Positions 33,049 through 34,541 of a stretch of 34,541 nucleotides of DNA are shown here, piece after piece (within the stretch, counting starts at the first letter, position 1; every line of letters begins with the position of its first letter). Position numbers and translations under genes: made by a program. Under the pieces are notes generated by a model that was given only the letters and a program-made list of their open reading frames with translations, was not told where the DNA came from and ran no database searches. The DNA is from WJLY01 sp964562405. GTDB taxonomy: Bacteria; Joyebacterota; Joyebacteria; Joyebacterales; Joyebacteraceae. The stretch covers positions 1 through 34,541 of the forward strand of contig CAZLTC010000026.1 in NCBI GenBank assembly GCA_964562405.1. The letters run 5' to 3'.

Positions 33049-33948
33049 ATGAGGCTTGTCGAATGCGTTCCGAACTTCAGCGAGGGACGAAGGCCGGAGG
33101 TGTTGGACGAGATCGTGGGGGCCATGACGGCCGTGGAGGGGGCGCGGCTCCTCGACAGGGAGATGGACGCCGACCACAACAGGGCCGTGGTGACGATCGT
33201 CGGCGAGCCCGAAGCCGTCCTCGAGGCGGCCTTCCGGGGCATAGCCAGAGCGTCGGAGCTCATAGACCTCACGAAGCACGAGGGAGAGCACCCCAGGATG
33301 GGTGCCGCCGACGTCTGCCCCTTCGTTCCCGTGCGCGACGTCACGATGAAGGACTGCGTGGAGCTGGCGGAGCGGTTGGGTGAGCGAGTGGGCAGCGAGC
33401 TCTCGATACCCGTCTTCCTCTATGAGGAGGCGGCGCGGTGTCCTGAGCGGCAGAATCTCGCCGACGTGAGGAAGGGGCAGTTCGAGGGGCTGAGAGACGA
33501 GATAGGGAGCAACCCGGACAGGGAGCCGGACTTCGGTCCGAGTCGGATACATCCCACGGCGGGCGCCATCGCGATAGGCGCGCGCCCCTTCCTGGTGGCG
33601 TACAACATCAATCTGGGTACCACCGACCTGTCGATCGCAAGAAAGATAGCGAAGTCGATACGCCACTCGGGGGGCGGGCTTCGGTACGTCAAGGCGATGG
33701 GTTTCGAACTCAGGGACCGGGGGGTCGTGCAGGTCTCGATCAACATGGTCAACTTCAAGGGGACTCCGCTCTTCCGCGTCTTCGAGATGGTCAGGTGCGA
33801 GGCCGAGAGGTACGGCGTGCCTGTCGTGGGCAGTGAGGTCGTCGGCCTGGTTCCGGCCGAGGCTCTCGTTGACGTGGCGGACTTCTACCTGAGGCTGGAG
33901 AATTTCAAACACGATCAGGTGCTCGAGAACCGCCTGTCAGACAGCTAG
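33049..33948 (+). CDS. ftcD: Glutamate formimidoyltransferase
   Basis: This enzyme moves the formimino group of formiminoglutamate to tetrahydrofolate, releasing glutamate. The 299 residues match the transferase half of animal FTCD alone. The N-terminus 'LVECVPNFSEGRRPEVLDEI' is diagnostic. 'DADHNRAVVTIVGEP', 'KHEGEHPRMGAADVCPFVP' (H81 near the catalytic His82 of the pig enzyme), 'YNINLGTTDLSIARKIAKSIR' and 'QVSINMVNFKGTPLFRVFE' are further family blocks. AGGAGGAGACG precedes ATG 33049. The partner activity is encoded by the next gene, eight bases on. Together with hutU and hutI it sends histidine carbon into one-carbon folate metabolism. Confidence 0.96.
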   Translation: MRLVECVPNFSEGRRPEVLDEIVGAMTAVEGARLLDREMDADHNRAVVTIVGEPEAVLEAAFRGIARASELIDLTKHEGEHPRMGAADVCPFVPVRDVTMKDCVELAERLGERVGSELSIPVFLYEEAARCPERQNLADVRKGQFEGLRDEIGSNPDREPDFGPSRIHPTAGAIAIGARPFLVAYNINLGTTDLSIARKIAKSIRHSGGGLRYVKAMGFELRDRGVVQVSINMVNFKGTPLFRVFEMVRCEAERYGVPVVGSEVVGLVPAEALVDVADFYLRLENFKHDQVLENRLSDS

Positions 33949-33956
33949 GAGGGTCG

Positions 33957-34541
33957 ATGTCGAACATGAACGAGTTCCTTTCCGAACTCGCCTCGGACTC
34001 GCCGACGCCCGGCGGCGGGAGCGTTGCCGCATTGGCGGGCGCGCTCGCCGCGTCGCTCGGCTCGATGGTGTGCAATCTCACGATCGGCAAGAAGAAGTAC
34101 GCGGGCGTCGAGGCGGACATGAGCGAGCTTCTGGCCAAGACGGAGGCCCTGAGGCTTGAGCTGGCCCAGCTCATCGACGAGGACGCGATGGCGTTCGACA
34201 AGGTGATGGCTGCGATCAGGATGCCCAAGGAAACCGACGAGGAGAGGGCGCGCAGGACGGCCGCGATGCAGACGGCCCTGGTCGACGCGGCCACCGTGCC
34301 GTTCGCCGTCATGGAGAAGTGCGTGGAGGTGGCCGCGCTGGCGCGAGAGGCCGCCGTGAAGGGCAACACCAACGCGGTCTCGGACGCCGGCGTCTCCGCG
34401 CTGATGGCCCGGGCGGGTGCACACGCCGCGCGGCTGAACGTCCTCATCAACCTGGGCTCCATCAGCGCTCCGGAGCATGCGGGATTCGTGGAGAAAGCTC
34501 GCGAGGGTATCGCCAGACTGGGCTCCGACGCCGACCGCTAC
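33957..34541 (+). CDS. Formiminotetrahydrofolate cyclodeaminase / methenyl-THF cyclohydrolase (FtcD C-domain/FchA family), 3' end cut
   Basis: 195 codons are open to the window edge with no stop. 'LASDSPTPGGGSVAALAGALAASLGSMVCNLTIGKKKY' is the signature opening of the cyclodeaminase domain, and 'VKGNTNAVSDAGVSALMARAGAHAARLNVLINL' is its conserved second half. The family is about 200 residues, so only the last few are probably missing. It either removes ammonia from formimino-THF to give methenyl-THF, or hydrolyses methenyl-THF (FchA); the first is favoured by the adjacent ftcD. AGGAGGG at 33947-33953 serves ATG 33957, eight bases after the ftcD stop. In animals the two activities are fused in one chain; here they are separate. 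Confidence 0.93.
   Translation, partial: MSNMNEFLSELASDSPTPGGGSVAALAGALAASLGSMVCNLTIGKKKYAGVEADMSELLAKTEALRLELAQLIDEDAMAFDKVMAAIRMPKETDEERARRTAAMQTALVDAATVPFAVMEKCVEVAALAREAAVKGNTNAVSDAGVSALMARAGAHAARLNVLINLGSISAPEHAGFVEKAREGIARLGSDADRY

Noticed and set aside
33002..33052. A 16-codon frame overlapping the ftcD start by ATGA, possible leader peptide
   Set aside because: It has no ribosome site, is Arg-rich as expected by chance in this composition, and contains no histidine codons that would suggest hut control.

Overview
The window reads as a chromosomal stretch of a high-GC Gram-negative bacterium (roughly two thirds G+C by eye). Every gene I can support lies on the + strand. Outer-membrane features (C-terminal-Phe beta-barrels, an Omp85 protein, a lipoprotein) show a double-membrane cell. 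A gingipain-type C25 protease next to a PorV-like barrel, and two secreted proteins ending in 'YPNP...GxYxxRx' sorting-type domains, point to the FCB superphylum. The mix of a high-GC genome, T9SS-like C-termini and DUF5683-like proteins fits uncultured lineages such as Eisenbacteria or Krumholzibacteriota better than Bacteroidetes proper. That placement is inference. A run of exactly 100 N shows this is a draft or metagenome scaffold.

Layout. (1) 1-400: end of an rRNA operon, with the 23S 3' end, a spacer, 5S rRNA and a strong intrinsic terminator. (2) 421-4698: an LPP20-like lipoprotein with its own putative promoter, then dnaE (replicative DNA polymerase III alpha). (3) 4699-7948: a near-consensus sigma70 promoter, a small outer-membrane barrel protein, accA (fatty-acid synthesis), a small membrane protein, a stand-alone PTS EIIA-like protein and a twin-CBS protein. 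(4) 7945-17892: a secretion-flavoured block with a C25 protease resembling the T9SS sortase PorU, a PorV-like barrel, an M6 metalloprotease with an FG-GAP propeller and a T9SS-type C-terminus, and two tandem DUF5683-like paralogues. (5) 17943-23950: an NHL-type propeller, a 1104-residue predicted outer-membrane protein of unknown function and a TamA-sized Omp85 protein. (6) 24008-30165: ligA, a short-form thiC and a DnaQ-DinG exonuclease/helicase fusion. (7) 30162-34541: histidine degradation, with hutU (interrupted by the N gap), hutI, ftcD and a formimino-/methenyl-THF enzyme cut by the window edge.

How the genes work together. The C25 protease and PorV-like barrel could form the attachment end of a type IX-like secretion route, with the M6 protease as likely cargo. 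The neighbouring barrel and Omp85 proteins suit an envelope-biogenesis locus. The hut genes would take urocanate through imidazolonepropionate and formiminoglutamate to one-carbon folates; hutH (histidine to urocanate) is not in the window. Genes are packed tightly, with several ATGA overlaps (CBS/porU-like, thiC/dinG, dinG/hutU) that couple functionally unrelated genes.

No tRNA, CRISPR array, insertion sequence or prophage was seen.
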